The notes under the pieces are model-generated. The model saw nothing but the letters and a program-made list of their open reading frames with translations. It was not told the origin of the DNA and ran no database searches. The position numbers were made by a program, and so were the translations under genes. Positions 63,422 to 64,000 of a stretch of 64,000 nt of DNA are shown piece after piece. Numbering within the stretch: position 1 is the first letter of the stretch; every line of letters starts with the position of its first letter. The DNA is from Bifidobacterium breve (lineage in GTDB: Bacteria; Actinomycetota; Actinomycetes; Nanopelagicales; Nanopelagicaceae), in the NCBI GenBank assembly GCA_945881945.1, contig CAMCVO010000006.1, forward strand, positions 1-64,000, in the 5' to 3' direction.

Positions 63422-64000
63422 TTACTTAACTGCCCGGGCAGCCATTGCTTGGTTATAAAGCCGGCCGGCTCGATAGCTAGAACGTACCAATGGACCACTC
63501 ATAACGCCAAGAAATCCTATTTCTTCCGCTTCTTTACTCAACTCCACAAACTCATTTGGCTTAACCCAACGCACCACTGGATGGTGTTTGGCAGTTGGCC
63601 TTAGATACTGGGTAATTGTAATCAGATCACACCCCGCCTGCCGCAAATCAATTAGGGCCTGGGTAATCTCCTCCCGAGTTTCACCCATTCCAAGAATTAA
63701 ATTTGATTTGGTAATCAGACCAAAATCTCTAGCTTGGGTGATTACATCTAATGATCTCTCATATCTAAAGGCTGGACGTATCTGTTTAAATATTCTTGGC
63801 ACCGTCTCTAAGTTATGAGCAAAGACCTCAGGCCTGGTTTCAAATACCTGATTTAGTAAATGAGCATGGCCACTAAAATCTGGGGCTAACATCTCAACTC
63901 CAACACCAGGATTTAATTGGTGAACTTGGGAGATAGTCTCGGCGTAGAGCCAAGCGCCCTCATCATCTAAATCATCACGGGCAACACCGGTGATAGTTGC
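63422..64000 (-). CDS. lipA: lipoyl synthase, C-terminal part (cut by window edge)
   Basis: Radical SAM enzyme that inserts two sulfurs into octanoyl groups. Only the last 192 codons are in the window, running open to base 64000. Recognisable segments are [51 protein letters not shown] and [16 protein letters not shown]. The radical SAM CxxxCxxC and N-terminal cysteines lie outside. DUF4191 follows nine bases later. Confidence 0.95.
   Translation of the reverse strand, partial: ATITGVARDDLDDEGAWLYAETISQVHQLNPGVGVEMLAPDFSGHAHLLNQVFETRPEVFAHNLETVPRIFKQIRPAFRYERSLDVITQARDFGLITKSNLILGMGETREEITQALIDLRQAGCDLITITQYLRPTAKHHPVVRWVKPNEFVELSKEAEEIGFLGVMSGPLVRSSYRAGRLYNQAMAARAVK

Overview
The window is a gene-dense stretch of an actinobacterial chromosome. 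Base composition is low for that phylum (about 40-45% GC by eye), and the density, very short gaps and gene content fit a streamlined free-living actinobacterium such as the freshwater Nanopelagicales (acI) group. That placement is inference. Actinobacterial markers are SepH, the DUF3000, DUF3093, DUF3159, DUF4191, DUF4192 and DUF4193 families, the lexA/LysM/nrdR block, a SAM-IV riboswitch, and a PimB/FadD/PlsC lipid locus like that of mycobacteria.

Layout. 1-1.5 kb: a C5 cytosine methyltransferase preceded by the 3' end of another gene (probable restriction-modification edge). 1.5-3.2 kb: amidotransferase and DMT permease. 3.2-8 kb: lexA divergent from a LysM protein with an SOS box in front of each, then nrdR and the B12-dependent ribonucleotide reductase nrdJ. 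8-13.5 kb: DinG-type helicase, NUDIX hydrolase, two exported proteins, DUF4192, alanine dehydrogenase. 13.5-16.1 kb: SAM-IV riboswitch and metY-metX. 16.2-25.6 kb: principal sigma factor, topoisomerase subunits parE and a short parC, ABC-F ATPase, phosphodiesterase, sepH. 25.7-28.5 kb: inositol monophosphatase family protein, then rplS-khpA-rimM-trmD. 28.6-33.6 kb: small actinobacterial proteins, thioesterase, dut, paired TrkA-type proteins, RNA uracil methyltransferase. 33.6-43.5 kb: aconitase, dxs, beta-oxidation fadB/fadA pair, RNase D, DUF3000. 43.5-53.7 kb: DMT permease, RibD-like reductase, then NlpC/P60, PimB-like mannosyltransferase, a minimal two-component pair, FadD ligase, SRPBCC, ROK kinase, a lipase fused to a membrane tail, and PlsC. 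53.7-64 kb: PD-(D/E)XK nuclease, LysE exporter, PadR regulator with inositol-phosphate synthase, a LuxR-type orphan, enoyl-CoA hydratase and SDR, NiCoT transporter, CopC, glnA, RDD protein, DUF4191 and the 3' part of lipA.

How the genes fit together. Three themes recur. First, DNA damage and dNTP supply: LexA, the LysM protein, NrdR, NrdJ, DinG-type helicase, Dut; NrdJ needs cobalamin, and the NiCoT permease could feed cobalt. Second, inositol lipids: inositol-3-phosphate synthase, a phosphatase, PimB-like transferase, FadD, PlsC. Third, methionine/SAM and nitrogen control (SAM-IV with metYX; a candidate GlnR site at glnA).

Two genome-wide habits stand out. About 22 genes have a TANNNT hexamer ending 6-7 bases before the start codon, the signature of leaderless transcripts. 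Of 16 convergent gene pairs, 9 overlap (5 by exactly four bases, the two stop codons sharing TTAA or TTAG). I found no mobile element, CRISPR array, rRNA or tRNA, and no gene-free stretch over 300 bases. No single unmistakable new defence or biosynthetic system is visible. The best leads are a sensorless histidine kinase pair in the lipid locus, a three-half-site operator before padR, a Fur-family-like operator in the NiCoT promoter, a ParC lacking its C-terminal domain, and a structured leader before nrdR.
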